Notes: a model not told the origin generated them from the sequence alone. Counted from the first letter of the stretch, positions 1 through 8,953 are shown. The stretch: DNA of 64,000 bases from Chlamydiae bacterium Ga0074140 (GCA_001464115.1 LNES01000006.1:186001-250000); one strand, 5' to 3'. Numbers and translations are program-made.

Positions 1-72
1 AAAAAGAAAGAAACACCTAAAAAATCTTAAATTTAGGTGAGAGCTGCGACTATTTTAACCGTTGAATCCAGG

Positions 73-103
73 AGAGCGTTTTGGCTTTTCGCCAAAACGC
101 TCT
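73..103. terminator. Perfect hairpin before the first gene
   Basis: A 13-bp perfect inverted repeat (AGAGCGTTTTGGC and its complement) is separated by the loop TTTTC. It lies between the window edge and the first start codon. There is no strong T tract, but an A-rich run follows on the plus strand. It probably terminates the gene upstream of the window; a role in the leader of the downstream gene cannot be excluded. Confidence 0.5.
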
Positions 104-124
104 TACATTAAAAAAAGAGATAAT

Positions 125-2032
125 ATGAGTTATTTAAACTGTTTTTTTTCATCGATCGATAACACACCCGTAAGCCAGGTGCCTGAGCACAACTGCTACG
201 AACCGATCATTGCGACCTTAGTCGAATGGGAAGGCGGCAATACGGCACAAAAGGTCGCGGCCTTTGTGATGAAATATGTCGTGGCTGGCCTGCTATTCAG
301 CAGCGTGCTCGGCTGGTCGATGCTGATCTCTTTGCATGAAGAGTATGTCCACCAGAAACTCGATGGACGCGCTGTCCCTCTGCACCCTCTTCCTGCCCCA
401 GTCGTTGATCTTGGTCTCGCAGCAGCAGGGCCGGCAGTTCCCGATCAGCGGGATGCACGAATTGAGACATTAACAGCCGAATTACAAGCGGCAAAAGAAG
501 AATCCTCCATTTATCAGAAGAGCGCAGAAAGTATAACGCAAAGGAACCAACAAGAAAGGCAGACAGAACTCAACCAGCTATACCTACGGCATGAAGCCGC
601 CCTTGCGCAAGCAGGTGAAATTGCAACAAGCACGAAAACAGCTCTCTCAGTCGAACAGGCACGAAATGCAGATCTTTTTGCTCAACTCGGAAAGATCCAG
701 AAAGAATTTACGGAATTCCGAGCAAGCCGCGCACAGCAGGACACACAGCACCAACAGCTTCAACGAGAATTCGCGCAACTCAAGACAGATTATGCTCAAT
801 TGCAGCAACACCCTGCTGCCACAACTCCGACAGCTCGCTTAGCACTCGGCGACCGCGATTGGGGTTTTGTGACCTCTCCAGAAGTTCCAGTGGTCGGCTC
901 ACCAAAAACCTCTCCAGACACCGCTGGCCCTGGGGCACAATCGAATGGGATAGACAGCAACTCCTCAGGCTCAGGCGCACACGCATCTAAGATGCTTAGC
1001 CTTACTCCTCTTGCTACAGACCAAAATCTGGATGGTCTTCGGAAGGAAAATGCCCTTCTGCATCGAGATGTAGAGGGTTTACATCAAAGCTTAAAGCGTT
1101 TAACCGAGGGCGTTCAAGATATCCTAGAAAATTCTGAAGACAATACTAAAAAACTGTCTGCACTCCGATCTCTCTTTCTTCAATCTGATATTGGCGACGC
1201 TATTGGCGACCTTCCTCCTAAGACACCCCGATCTCAGGCTAAAAGTCTTGAATCGGCAAGAAAACTCGCACTCTGGTCCGCACAGAAAAAGCAGACTCCC
1301 GGAGCTGCCTCTCCAGCACCCATGACACCTGTTTCTGACGAGCAGAATTATAGAGAAAAGATCACTGACCGCAATGAGATGATCGCGTATTTAGAAACCC
1401 TGATTCCTCCAATACAAGCTGCGATACATGACGGGCAGTTAATGATTCAAGAGATAACGGAATTTGCAAATACACTTTCCCTTAAAAAGGATCACAAGCT
1501 TTTTCCTGCCCTGAAATCTTTGGCAGAAGCTTTACCATCCGATCCAGAAACAAGCGCTTTGAGCACGTTTGATGGTATACCCCTCTCTTCCGAACAAGTC
1601 TCAGAAGAAGAAGATGTAGCTCAACCAGAACAGGCAGAAGAGCTGACTGAGCTCGAAAGTCTTAGACAAGATTATGAACAGCTAGAAGCTCAACTGGAGG
1701 CTAAGAACGGTTTTCACGAAAAGCTCTGCGGCATGGTAAGAGCTGTTGTGGCCCTAATCCCACACGTCTTTGAGATGATCGAAAAGGAAATTGGAGAGGA
1801 ACTCTCAGCTCAGTTTTATGAGCATTTTGAGAACCTTTCGTCTCTCTTCAAAAATCTCGACATCAAAGATTTATTTGTGACCTTAGATCAATCTTTTACA
1901 AAGGAACTTCCGCGATTCAACGGTACTCTTCCTCGTAGAAGGGGAGAGCCGGGTGCACAGAAGCCAGCTGTAGCGAAACAACTTCGCTTCACTCACGACA
2001 CGTCTGATAAGAAGCAAAACACTGTCTCCTAA
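125..2032 (+). CDS. Hypothetical protein with one hydrophobic segment and long coiled coil
   Basis: No known family is recognised. The protein has 635 residues. Near residues 25-75 there is a module with a conserved tryptophan (EWEGGNTAQK) followed by about 27 hydrophobic residues, probably one membrane helix. After a proline- and alanine-rich linker come long Gln/Glu/Lys-rich stretches with heptad character (about residues 110-250 and 320-350), and an acidic, coiled-coil C-terminal half. The same tryptophan-plus-hydrophobic module occurs in the next two genes, so the three form a local family. The start at 125 is chosen over 62 because the earlier frame runs through a terminator-like hairpin, while an AAAGAGA purine stretch precedes 125. 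Coiled-coil membrane proteins of this layout are common among chlamydial secreted or inclusion-membrane candidates, but that role is only inferred here. Confidence 0.7.
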   Translation: MSYLNCFFSSIDNTPVSQVPEHNCYEPIIATLVEWEGGNTAQKVAAFVMKYVVAGLLFSSVLGWSMLISLHEEYVHQKLDGRAVPLHPLPAPVVDLGLAAAGPAVPDQRDARIETLTAELQAAKEESSIYQKSAESITQRNQQERQTELNQLYLRHEAALAQAGEIATSTKTALSVEQARNADLFAQLGKIQKEFTEFRASRAQQDTQHQQLQREFAQLKTDYAQLQQHPAATTPTARLALGDRDWGFVTSPEVPVVGSPKTSPDTAGPGAQSNGIDSNSSGSGAHASKMLSLTPLATDQNLDGLRKENALLHRDVEGLHQSLKRLTEGVQDILENSEDNTKKLSALRSLFLQSDIGDAIGDLPPKTPRSQAKSLESARKLALWSAQKKQTPGAASPAPMTPVSDEQNYREKITDRNEMIAYLETLIPPIQAAIHDGQLMIQEITEFANTLSLKKDHKLFPALKSLAEALPSDPETSALSTFDGIPLSSEQVSEEEDVAQPEQAEELTELESLRQDYEQLEAQLEAKNGFHEKLCGMVRAVVALIPHVFEMIEKEIGEELSAQFYEHFENLSSLFKNLDIKDLFVTLDQSFTKELPRFNGTLPRRRGEPGAQKPAVAKQLRFTHDTSDKKQNTVS

Positions 2033-2045
2033 CTCCTCTTCTTAG

Positions 2046-2072
2046 GAGCGCCGCGACCAAGTCACGGCGCTC
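2046..2072 (+). terminator. GC-rich hairpin after the first gene
   Basis: The arms GAGCGCCG and CGGCGCTC are separated by 11 nt and begin 13 nt after the stop codon. The tail is TTC rather than a run of T, so termination may be imperfect. Confidence 0.45.
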
Positions 2073-2121
2073 TTCGAACTGCTCATAATCGAAGGATCCG
2101 GTAACGGAAAAACACTATCGG

Positions 2122-2153
2122 TAACGTTCACGACTTAAAATTCACGAACGTTA
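2122..2153. promoter_or_regulatory. Inverted repeat TAACGTTC...GAACGTTA upstream of the second gene
   Basis: An 8-bp inverted repeat with a 16-nt spacer lies about 105 bp before the start at 2258. The string ATCGGTAACGTTCACG (2117-2132) recurs exactly at 44289-44304, upstream of the USP-like gene. A related palindrome surrounds the -10 box at 41240. This could be an operator shared by accessory genes, but no regulator is known. Confidence 0.35.
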
Positions 2154-2257
2154 ATTGCTGATTATAAACAACTTAAAAATTAACTAATAATAGAAGGATT
2201 TTTATTCAAATTAAATATAATTACATATAAAATTATTTACTTAGCATGTGAGGTTAT

Positions 2258-2785
2258 ATGTCAGTTATTAATAATTATATAAGACAAGCAAATGATGCTA
2301 TTACCGCTCAGGAAGAGCATATTACGCACCTTGTAGAAATCTACGCACAAACAAAAAAGATCTCCTACGAGCAGCTTCATACCAAACAGTTCACCCCAAA
2401 AAGCAATCCGATCAACGGCACGACCTTTGCGATCGTTCCTGCTGCAGGCTCCCCAAAATGGATTGAACGGCCGGTTAGTTGGATTCGAAACCACGAAAAA
2501 GGGAGTCTATTCGCCCGGATATGCGCTGCAGTTTTGAGCAAACTCACAGTTATAGCCCTTAGCATCGCCTCCAAGTCCCTGGGACAACAAGCGGTTTTAG
2601 ATTTAGAAAAAAAGCGTCAAAACATCCAAGAGCATGCGCGCCAAGAACTCTTGAAACAGGATGCTCAGATCGATCAGCTGACTCTCTCGATTGAGAATAT
2701 TAGAAAACTGCCAGAGCCTGCATTCGAATCTTACAAAGGCAACTCCTTTCCAGGAAAACGCTCTACACTTTTTGAAAAGTTATAG
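2258..2785 (+). CDS. Hypothetical protein, second member of the local W-module family
   Basis: The protein has 175 residues and matches no known family. The first 60 residues are helical and polar. At about residues 70-105 it carries the shared module (PVSWIRNHEKGS, then a mostly hydrophobic stretch ending near SLGQQ), and then a charged helical tail with many Gln and Glu. The same arrangement is seen in the flanking genes at 125 and 3130, which points to tandem duplication followed by strong divergence. A GTGAGG Shine-Dalgarno lies 7 nt before the ATG, and an AT-rich promoter-like region precedes it. The hydrophobic stretch is short and broken by charged residues, so membrane insertion is less certain than in the neighbours. 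Confidence 0.65.
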   Translation: MSVINNYIRQANDAITAQEEHITHLVEIYAQTKKISYEQLHTKQFTPKSNPINGTTFAIVPAAGSPKWIERPVSWIRNHEKGSLFARICAAVLSKLTVIALSIASKSLGQQAVLDLEKKRQNIQEHARQELLKQDAQIDQLTLSIENIRKLPEPAFESYKGNSFPGKRSTLFEKL

Positions 2786-2788
2786 TAA

Positions 2789-2947
2789 TACCAAATATCA
2801 GAAAAAACTTTGAGTTGTGCTACGTCGGCTTTACAACAAATTTTTCGTCTTCACTCGCGCCTTGCCCTTTGGCAATGGTCACTCGTTCCAGACAAAAAAT
2901 TTGTGCCGCCTCCTTGCAAAACTCAAAGTTTTTTCTGATATTTGGTA
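2789..2947. repeat. Palindromic 159-bp element with 28-bp perfect terminal inverted repeats
   Basis: The first 28 bases (beginning TACCAAATATCAGAAAAAAC) are exactly complementary to the last 28. Inside lies a second, imperfect inverted pair around CAAATTTTT and AAAAAATTTG. The element begins 4 nt after the stop codon of the second gene and contains no credible gene. The structure is that of a non-autonomous mobile element (MITE) or a large RNA hairpin. No second copy was seen in this window. It accounts for half of the 344-bp gap before the next gene. Confidence 0.8.
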
Positions 2948-2980
2948 TAAGTTTTTTCTGTGAAATCGATGCCACACTAG

Positions 2981-3009
2981 GCGCTTTGGATTCGTCCAAA
3001 GCGCTTTTT
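2981..3009 (+). terminator. Rho-independent terminator
   Basis: Arms GCGCTTTGGA and TCCAAAGCGC enclose the loop TTCG and are followed by TTTTT. A nearly identical hairpin stands at 3619-3650 after the next gene, which suggests that gene plus terminator were duplicated as a unit. Confidence 0.85.
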
Positions 3010-3129
3010 CTTTCGAACTGCGCTGTAAAATTTTTAATATTGCTAATTTGTTTTATTATTGAATTCATAATAGATAAATGAATAAAATTACTACGTTTAT
3101 TTATCTTTGTTATAAAAAGAGGTTTTATT

Positions 3130-3549
3130 ATGGTACCAGCAATTAATCAAAATCAAGTTTACGGCGAACCTAACTGCATGCAACCTCTAGTTGGATGGAT
3201 CCGCAGCGGAGAGCAAGGTGGCACAATCGCAAAAGTCGGAACTTACGTTCTGACCTTCCTCGCGGCTCTCATCGCATCTGCTACACTGATTGGCGCTTAT
3301 TTCGTCGGCAAGGCGATCACAGAATACTCTCGCCAAGAGACAGAAGGAGTTGTGCTTCCTTTACAGGCAACCTTGGCCCAAAGAGATCTAGCGATTACGA
3401 ACCTTCAGGGAGAAAACGCAAACGAAGTAGCGGCACACGGCAGGACACGAACAGCTCTCACACAATTCCAACAGAAACTCAAAGACCTTTCTAAAATGAA
3501 GGGTGATGAGTTCAAAAACTGGAAAAAAGATGTGCGCAACGCTTCATAA
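3130..3549 (+). CDS. Small membrane protein, third member of the local W-module family
   Basis: The protein has 139 residues. Residues about 15-70 hold the shared module (LVGWIRSGEQGGTIAK followed by about 28 hydrophobic residues forming one likely membrane helix). The rest is a predicted coiled coil rich in Gln, Ala and Lys. It looks like a shortened version of the protein encoded at 125. An AGAGG Shine-Dalgarno lies 9 nt upstream of the ATG. Function is unknown. A secreted or inclusion-membrane role is possible from the single hydrophobic hairpin-sized segment, but no secretion signal can be proven by eye. Confidence 0.7.
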   Translation: MVPAINQNQVYGEPNCMQPLVGWIRSGEQGGTIAKVGTYVLTFLAALIASATLIGAYFVGKAITEYSRQETEGVVLPLQATLAQRDLAITNLQGENANEVAAHGRTRTALTQFQQKLKDLSKMKGDEFKNWKKDVRNAS

Positions 3550-3618
3550 AGAAAAAATTCGTTAATAAGGACTCAGCTAGAAGCTAACCTTTCCAACTGG
3601 GTAATTTTCTTGTCCACA

Positions 3619-3650
3619 AGCGCTTTGGATTCATCCAAAGCGCTTTTTTT
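3619..3650 (+). terminator. Rho-independent terminator upstream of serS
   Basis: Arms AGCGCTTTGGAT and ATCCAAAGCGCT with a short loop are followed by seven T. It closes the W-module gene cluster and isolates it from serS. It differs from the hairpin at 2981-3009 mainly in the loop. Confidence 0.9.
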
Positions 3651-3706
3651 GTGAACCCTCTCCTCTCATTGACTTTTTGCCCCCTTACACCCTAATCTTG
3701 GTTTCT

Positions 3707-4993
3707 ATGTTAGACATAAAACTTTTACGCAAAGATCCTGCATTTTACGAAAAGAAACTCAAGACCAAAGATCCTTCTGCTGATCTCGGCCCTGTTCTTG
3801 CCCTTGATGAGAAGATCCGGGCAATGAAGGCAGAAGTGGAAGAGATCAAGGCAAAACGCAATCACCTCTCACAAGAGATTGGTGAGAAGAAGCGGAAAAA
3901 AGAGGATACATCTGCGCTGATGGCAGAGGTGAGCGGCTTGGGAGATAAGAGCCGCGCACTGGACCATGAACTTGCCAAGTTGGAAGCGGAGTTCACGCAA
4001 AAGCTGGCGAGCATTCCCAATCTGCCGATGGATGATATTAAAATCTCTCCCGATCCGAAAGATAATGTCTGCATCAAAACAGTCGGTGAAAAACCCAGCT
4101 TCTCTTTTCCTTTCAAAAACCATGTCGAGCTTGGCTCGACTCTGAAACTTTTTGATTTTGAAAGATCTGCAAAAACTTCTGGAAGCGGGTGGAGTTTTTA
4201 TACCGGTTTGGGTGCACGCCTTGAATGGGCTCTTCTCAACTACATGCTGGACATTCAGCAGGAGAACGGGTTCAAGATGATGATGCCCCCTCTTCTCGTG
4301 AAGCCGGAGATCATGTTTGGTTCAGGCCAGCTGCCAAAATTTGAGAATCAACTCTTCAAACTCAACGATGAGCACTACCAGCTCTACATGATCCCGACGG
4401 CTGAGGCGGCTCTTAACGGCTTCCACTACGACGAGATCTTAAAAGAGGAAGAACTTCCGCTGAAGTATACGGCGTACACTCCCTGTTTCCGCAGAGAGGC
4501 GGGCGCAGCTGGAAGTCAAGAACGCGGCCTTATTCGTACACATCAGTTCAACAAGGTGGAGATGTTCGCCTTCACAACACCCGATCAGAGCGAACGGATC
4601 TTCAATGAGATGCTCGCAAGCGCAGAAGAGGTCCTTCAGGGTCTTGGCCTCCACTACAGACTGATGCTTCTGGTCACTGGGGATATGTCTTTTGCGGCGG
4701 CAAAAACGGTCGACATCGAGGTCTGGCTCCCCGGGCAGAACCGCTACTACGAGGTCTCCTCTGTTTCTAACTGCACCGATTACCAGGCTCGCCGTTCGAT
4801 GATCCGTTACCGCAAAAAAGAGGAGAAGCCAGAACTTGTGCACACACTCAATGGTTCTGGCCTTGCAACGTCTCGACTCATGGTGGCGCTTCTCGAAAAC
4901 AATCAACGCGAAGATGGCTCTATCTCTCTTCCACTCGTGCTTCATAAATACCTAAATGGTATTAAAGAAATAAATGGCAACACTGTTAGATGA
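3707..4993 (+). CDS. serS: Seryl-tRNA synthetase
   Basis: Cytoplasmic class II aminoacyl-tRNA synthetase charging tRNA-Ser, 428 residues, the normal bacterial length. The N-terminal 110 residues form the antiparallel coiled-coil tRNA-binding arm. Motif 2 is visible as PCFRREAGAAGSQERGLIRT and motif 3 as NGSGLATSRLMVALLEN. The ATG at 3707 begins the family-typical MLDIKLLRKD and is preferred to an upstream in-frame start at 3677. The 3' end overlaps the aminopeptidase start by 20 bp, so the two are translationally linked. In C. trachomatis serS (CT729) also stands beside the CT728-CT727 pair, matching this block. Confidence 0.97.
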   Translation: MLDIKLLRKDPAFYEKKLKTKDPSADLGPVLALDEKIRAMKAEVEEIKAKRNHLSQEIGEKKRKKEDTSALMAEVSGLGDKSRALDHELAKLEAEFTQKLASIPNLPMDDIKISPDPKDNVCIKTVGEKPSFSFPFKNHVELGSTLKLFDFERSAKTSGSGWSFYTGLGARLEWALLNYMLDIQQENGFKMMMPPLLVKPEIMFGSGQLPKFENQLFKLNDEHYQLYMIPTAEAALNGFHYDEILKEEELPLKYTAYTPCFRREAGAAGSQERGLIRTHQFNKVEMFAFTTPDQSERIFNEMLASAEEVLQGLGLHYRLMLLVTGDMSFAAAKTVDIEVWLPGQNRYYEVSSVSNCTDYQARRSMIRYRKKEEKPELVHTLNGSGLATSRLMVALLENNQREDGSISLPLVLHKYLNGIKEINGNTVR

Positions 4994-6245
4994 CCTTTGT
5001 TCTTTTCTAGACAACTCGCCGACAGCGTGGCATGCGACGGCACAGATCGGCAATCGCTTAGCGCTGCAAGATTTTACTCCTTTGGCTGAGGATGAGAAGT
5101 GGAAGCTCGAAAAGGGAGGGAGTTATTTTGTTGTTCGTGGAGGCTCTTTGTGCGCCTTCACACTTCCAGAAAAGACTCCAACATCTGCGATGATTCTCGC
5201 CTCGCATGTCGATAGCCCCGCACTAAAAATTAAGCCCAATCCAGAGGTGCAGAAGGAGAACATGACTCTCTTTGGGGTGGAGATCTACGGCTCCCCTCTT
5301 CTCTCCTCCTGGCTCAACCGTGATCTGGCAATTGCAGGGCGTGTTGTGGCAGCCAATCGCAAAGGAGCTTTAGAAGAGCATCTGGTGTTTTTGCAAGACA
5401 TTCCGGTTTTTATTCCGCAACTCGCGCTCCATCTAGACCGTGATGTGCATGAGAAGGGGCTTCTTCTGAACAAACAGGATCACATTTTTCCTCTGATCTC
5501 TCTGCAAAATGAGAAAAAACAGAAGGGAACGCTTGAACTTCTTTTACGCCGCCATCTCTCGTTTCACAAGTTGATCTCTTTCGACCTTCTACTAGTTCCT
5601 GTGGAGAAGAGTCGCTATCTGGGAGTAGATGGAGAGATGCTTGGCTCTGCGCGCCTCGACAATTTGTGTTCTGCACATGCGTGTCTTGCAGCGCTTGCTC
5701 TCTCCAAAAAGCCGCGTAAAGATGGCATCCAGATGGGCATCTTTTTCGACCATGAGGAGATCGGCTCACGTTCACCAGAGGGTGCAGCCTCTCCCTTTCT
5801 TGGAGATGTCCTGAAACGGATCTCTCGCTCGTTTAAAATGGATGATGAGGATCTTCTCTGTTTAAAACGTCGCTCTCTTTGTGTTTCACTGGATGTTGCC
5901 CATGCACTTAACCCCAACTATCCAGGTAAGCATGATGCCAACCACTCTCCTCTTCTCGGCAAGGGTGTGGTTCTCAAGTACAATGCGGATCTTAAGTACG
6001 CGACCTCCGCCGTCTCTTCTGCACAGCTCATCCAACTCGCGGAAAAACTCTCGATTCCTCTGCAGACATTTGTTTCGCGAAACGATATCCCATCGGGATC
6101 CACAGTGGGCCCGCTCATTGCACAGGGCTTGGGTATCCCCGTCGTTGACATCGGCTGCCCGCAACTTTCTATGCACTCAGCTCGCGAAGTGATCGCTTGC
6201 CAGGACTACCTCGATCTCTGTACTCTTCTTACAAATCTTTTATGA
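4974..6245 (+). CDS. M18 family aspartyl aminopeptidase
   Basis: Metallo-aminopeptidase of the M18 family, 423 residues, removing N-terminal acidic residues from peptides in the cytoplasm. Zinc-site motifs are visible: SHVDSPALKIKP near residue 78, DHEEIGS near 262, and the C-terminal MHSAREV. Its start lies inside the last codons of serS (20-bp overlap in another frame), and its TGA overlaps the next ATG (ATGA). It therefore sits in a tight operon serS-M18-VIT-P1B ATPase. In C. trachomatis the serS block, as remembered, does not contain this gene between serS and CT728, so it is either an insertion here or a loss there. The assignment is firm; the physiological peptide substrate is not known. 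Confidence 0.93.
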   Translation: MATLLDDLCSFLDNSPTAWHATAQIGNRLALQDFTPLAEDEKWKLEKGGSYFVVRGGSLCAFTLPEKTPTSAMILASHVDSPALKIKPNPEVQKENMTLFGVEIYGSPLLSSWLNRDLAIAGRVVAANRKGALEEHLVFLQDIPVFIPQLALHLDRDVHEKGLLLNKQDHIFPLISLQNEKKQKGTLELLLRRHLSFHKLISFDLLLVPVEKSRYLGVDGEMLGSARLDNLCSAHACLAALALSKKPRKDGIQMGIFFDHEEIGSRSPEGAASPFLGDVLKRISRSFKMDDEDLLCLKRRSLCVSLDVAHALNPNYPGKHDANHSPLLGKGVVLKYNADLKYATSAVSSAQLIQLAEKLSIPLQTFVSRNDIPSGSTVGPLIAQGLGIPVVDIGCPQLSMHSAREVIACQDYLDLCTLLTNLL

Positions 6246-6967
6246 GCCATTTTGAAGGAAGAGCCGTTCCAGAACACCTCAAAGAGGCGCGCAAAAAAGG
6301 TGCGCTCGCCTCTGCCGAGATCCATGGTACCGAGATGGCGGGGTCGATGGGAGCTCTTGCCGATGCGGCAAAAGAGAGCGCTCTTTATCTCCTAATTCTC
6401 TGGCTTATCCTCTATAAAATCGGGCTCGTAGAAACGCAGATCTTCTCGCTTCTACTTTTCTTCTCCTGTGGGCTCTTGATCTGGAAGGCGGGGCGCTCCG
6501 CTCTCCTCGGATGGGCAAGACTCGAGCGGCTTCATCGCCTGACTGAAGAGGAGCGCTGGGAGATCGAACACCATCCGACACAGGAGAGAGAGGAGCTCAC
6601 AGAGCTTTATCGCGCTAAAGGCTTTGATGGGAAACTGCTCGAAGAGGTTGTGGACGTTCTTATGGCCGATGACAACCGCCTTCTCGGTGTCATGCTTGAA
6701 GAGGAGCTCGGTCTCACTCTCGAAGTTTACGACCACCCTCTAAAACAAGCTGCAGGAGCAGCAGCCGGGGTGACCATTGTTGCAGTAGCTCTACTCTTCT
6801 TGTTCTGGCTATTCCCCTTTTATGGAATCCCCACCGGTGCAACGCTTATGCTAGCCATCTTTAGCACTCTTGCCGCAAAAAAGGAGCGCAACCGCGCGCT
6901 TCCCGCGCTCATCTGGAACTTCGCTACAGCCGCACTTATTTTCGGAGTGCTCTTTTTTATCGCATGA
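6242..6967 (+). CDS. VIT1/CCC1-like metal transporter (CT728-like)
   Basis: Membrane protein of 241 residues resembling the VIT1/CCC1 (DUF125) family of Fe/Mn transporters. Hydrophobic pairs lie at about residues 45-85 and 165-241. Between them is the characteristic cytoplasmic helical domain with EREELTELYRAKGF and VMLEEELGL, the acidic metal-binding region of the family. The start at 6242 overlaps the aminopeptidase stop as ATGA and is preferred over 6197. Its own stop overlaps the next ATG. The neighbour is a P1B metal ATPase, so the pair probably handles transition-metal (iron or cobalt-like) balance. Position matches Chlamydia CT728, usually listed as hypothetical. Confidence 0.8.
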   Translation: MSHFEGRAVPEHLKEARKKGALASAEIHGTEMAGSMGALADAAKESALYLLILWLILYKIGLVETQIFSLLLFFSCGLLIWKAGRSALLGWARLERLHRLTEEERWEIEHHPTQEREELTELYRAKGFDGKLLEEVVDVLMADDNRLLGVMLEEELGLTLEVYDHPLKQAAGAAAGVTIVAVALLFLFWLFPFYGIPTGATLMLAIFSTLAAKKERNRALPALIWNFATAALIFGVLFFIA

Positions 6968-8919
6968 GTAAAGGGCCTTATATTTTTGATGAGTTTTTTG
7001 CTTCGGGAAGCGAGGAGAGCATCAGCCCTTTCCTCACACCGCGTTCGCGCAAATGGGGCAAGAACCTTCCCCTCAAAAGCGCCGGCCTCTCTGCGCTTCT
7101 TCTTGCCCTCGCGGGAGGGGTTTCCTTTTTTGAGCCGGTACTCTCTTCTCTTCTTCTTGTCCCTGTCTACTTTCTCGTGGGAACGCCCGCACTGATTGGA
7201 ACGTTAGAAGATCTCAAAAATCTAGAGATCAACATCGACGTTCTGATGACTCTTGCGGCTCTTCTCTCTGTGGTGATTGGCAGTGCAATGGAAGGAGCTC
7301 TTCTTTTGGTGCTCTTCGAACTTTCGGCGGCCATCGAGAATGCGGTGACACAAAAAACAAAAAGCGCACTCGTCAGTTTGCATAAGCTAGCTCCACGAAC
7401 AGGTTTTGTGATTTTGGAAGACGGAACCCTTATCGAACGTTCGGTGCGCGAGATCTCGAAGGGAGATCGTCTTCACGTGCGCGCTGGTGAGATCGTGCCT
7501 CTAGACGGAACAGTGATCGAGGGAAAATCGTCTGTGAATCTCGCCCATCTCACGGGCGAAAGCTTGCCTGTCTTCAAAGAAAAAGGAGATGAGGTGGCTG
7601 CGGGTGCTTTCAATCTGGAAGGAGCTCTGACTCTACAGGTCACTCGAAATGCTGCCGACTCAACCCTCTCCCGCATCATTAACCTGATCACGCATGCGCA
7701 AGCTGCAAAGCCAAAGCTCGCACGCATCATCGATCGATTCGGAAAGTGGTATGCGGCCACGATCATGCTCCTCTTCTTTGGTTTTGCAGCATCGATTCCG
7801 CTCTTAACCTCCCTTCCCTACTTCGGAATTGAGGGGGGGATCTACCGTGCCCTCACCTTTTTAATCGCTGCTTCCCCTTGCGCTCTCATCATCGCCACTC
7901 CCACGGCCTATCTCAGTTCGATCTCCGCATGTGCAAAACGAGGTATCTTGCTGAAAGGCGGCGTGATCTTAGATGCGCTTGCTCAAGCAAAAGGAGTCGC
8001 CTTTGACAAAACAGGAACACTGACCACGGGAAAGCTCATCTGCGCCTCATTTGAATCCCTGGCCCCTAACCCCACCCTTTCACCAGAAACAGCTCTTTCC
8101 ATCGCTTACGCAATGGAGAGAAATGCTGTTCACCCTGTTGCAGAGGCGGTTATAAATCTCGCACAGGAGCGAGAGCTCTCTCCTCATCCTCTTGAAAATT
8201 TCAGATCCATTCCGGGGGCAGGCTTAGAAGCGGAAGTTCTTCTTGCAACAGGAAAAGTTTCTGTTTTTCTAGGTAGCGCAGATTTCATTCTCTCGAAAAA
8301 CCCCTCACTGCATGTTCCAACACCTCAAGAGGGCCACCTCTTTGCCTTTCTCCTCATCGACAGCACACTTTTTCTTTTCCGTTTTGTCGATGCGATCAGA
8401 TCCGACGCACAAAAAGCCATTGAAGCACTCAAAGATCAAAATCTCAAAATGACGATGCTGACAGGTGATCGCCTAGCAAATGCGACCCCTGTTGCTGAAG
8501 CTCTCAAAATCGACCAGGTCTATGCCGATTTAAAACCTGAGGATAAGCTTAATAAAGTCGCTGAGCTCGCGGAAAAAGAGGGGCTCATCATGGTGGGTGA
8601 TGGAGTTAATGATGCTCCTGCACTTGCGCGCTCCACTGTCGGCGTCTCCTTGGGAAGAGTGGCGAGCGCGACGGCCGTTGACGCCTCTGATGTCGTTCTT
8701 CTTCACGAAGATCTCACGCTTCTGCCCTGGCTCATTTCAAAAGCGCGCAAAACGCACGCGATCATCAAACAAAACCTCACCCTCTCGCTCGGTGTGATCC
8801 TCCTTGCCACAACTCCCGCGCTTCTCGGCCTCGTTCCCCTCTGGGCAGCCGTCCTCCTCCACGAAGGCGGCACCGTGCTCGTCGGCCTCAATAGCCTCCG
8901 CCTCCTTCGTAAAAACTAG
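6964..8919 (+). CDS. P1B-type heavy-metal transporting ATPase (CT727-like)
   Basis: Metal-exporting P-type ATPase, 651 residues. Visible motifs: TGES in the actuator domain, the transmembrane metal site SPC (Ser304-Pro-Cys306), phosphorylation site DKTGT (Asp348), HP (AVHPVAEA), the hinge GDGVNDAP and the C-terminal HEGGT...NSLRLL. The SPC motif together with HEGGT is typical of the P1B-4 group (Co2+, Fe2+ or related ions), unlike the CPC of copper/zinc/cadmium pumps. There is no N-terminal HMA metal-binding domain; the N-terminus is a 40-residue polar segment. Start overlaps the VIT-like gene by 4 bp (ATGA). The operon context suggests joint control of the same metal pool. The exact ion is inferred. 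Confidence 0.92.
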   Translation: MSKGPYIFDEFFASGSEESISPFLTPRSRKWGKNLPLKSAGLSALLLALAGGVSFFEPVLSSLLLVPVYFLVGTPALIGTLEDLKNLEINIDVLMTLAALLSVVIGSAMEGALLLVLFELSAAIENAVTQKTKSALVSLHKLAPRTGFVILEDGTLIERSVREISKGDRLHVRAGEIVPLDGTVIEGKSSVNLAHLTGESLPVFKEKGDEVAAGAFNLEGALTLQVTRNAADSTLSRIINLITHAQAAKPKLARIIDRFGKWYAATIMLLFFGFAASIPLLTSLPYFGIEGGIYRALTFLIAASPCALIIATPTAYLSSISACAKRGILLKGGVILDALAQAKGVAFDKTGTLTTGKLICASFESLAPNPTLSPETALSIAYAMERNAVHPVAEAVINLAQERELSPHPLENFRSIPGAGLEAEVLLATGKVSVFLGSADFILSKNPSLHVPTPQEGHLFAFLLIDSTLFLFRFVDAIRSDAQKAIEALKDQNLKMTMLTGDRLANATPVAEALKIDQVYADLKPEDKLNKVAELAEKEGLIMVGDGVNDAPALARSTVGVSLGRVASATAVDASDVVLLHEDLTLLPWLISKARKTHAIIKQNLTLSLGVILLATTPALLGLVPLWAAVLLHEGGTVLVGLNSLRLLRKN

Positions 8920-8953
8920 AGAGAAGTCACATAGTCGTTGGGCAAAATCTCAT

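Noticed and set aside
2820..3081. Small open frames on both strands within element E and its terminator
   Set aside because: Explained by the palindrome; no ribosome binding site or family.
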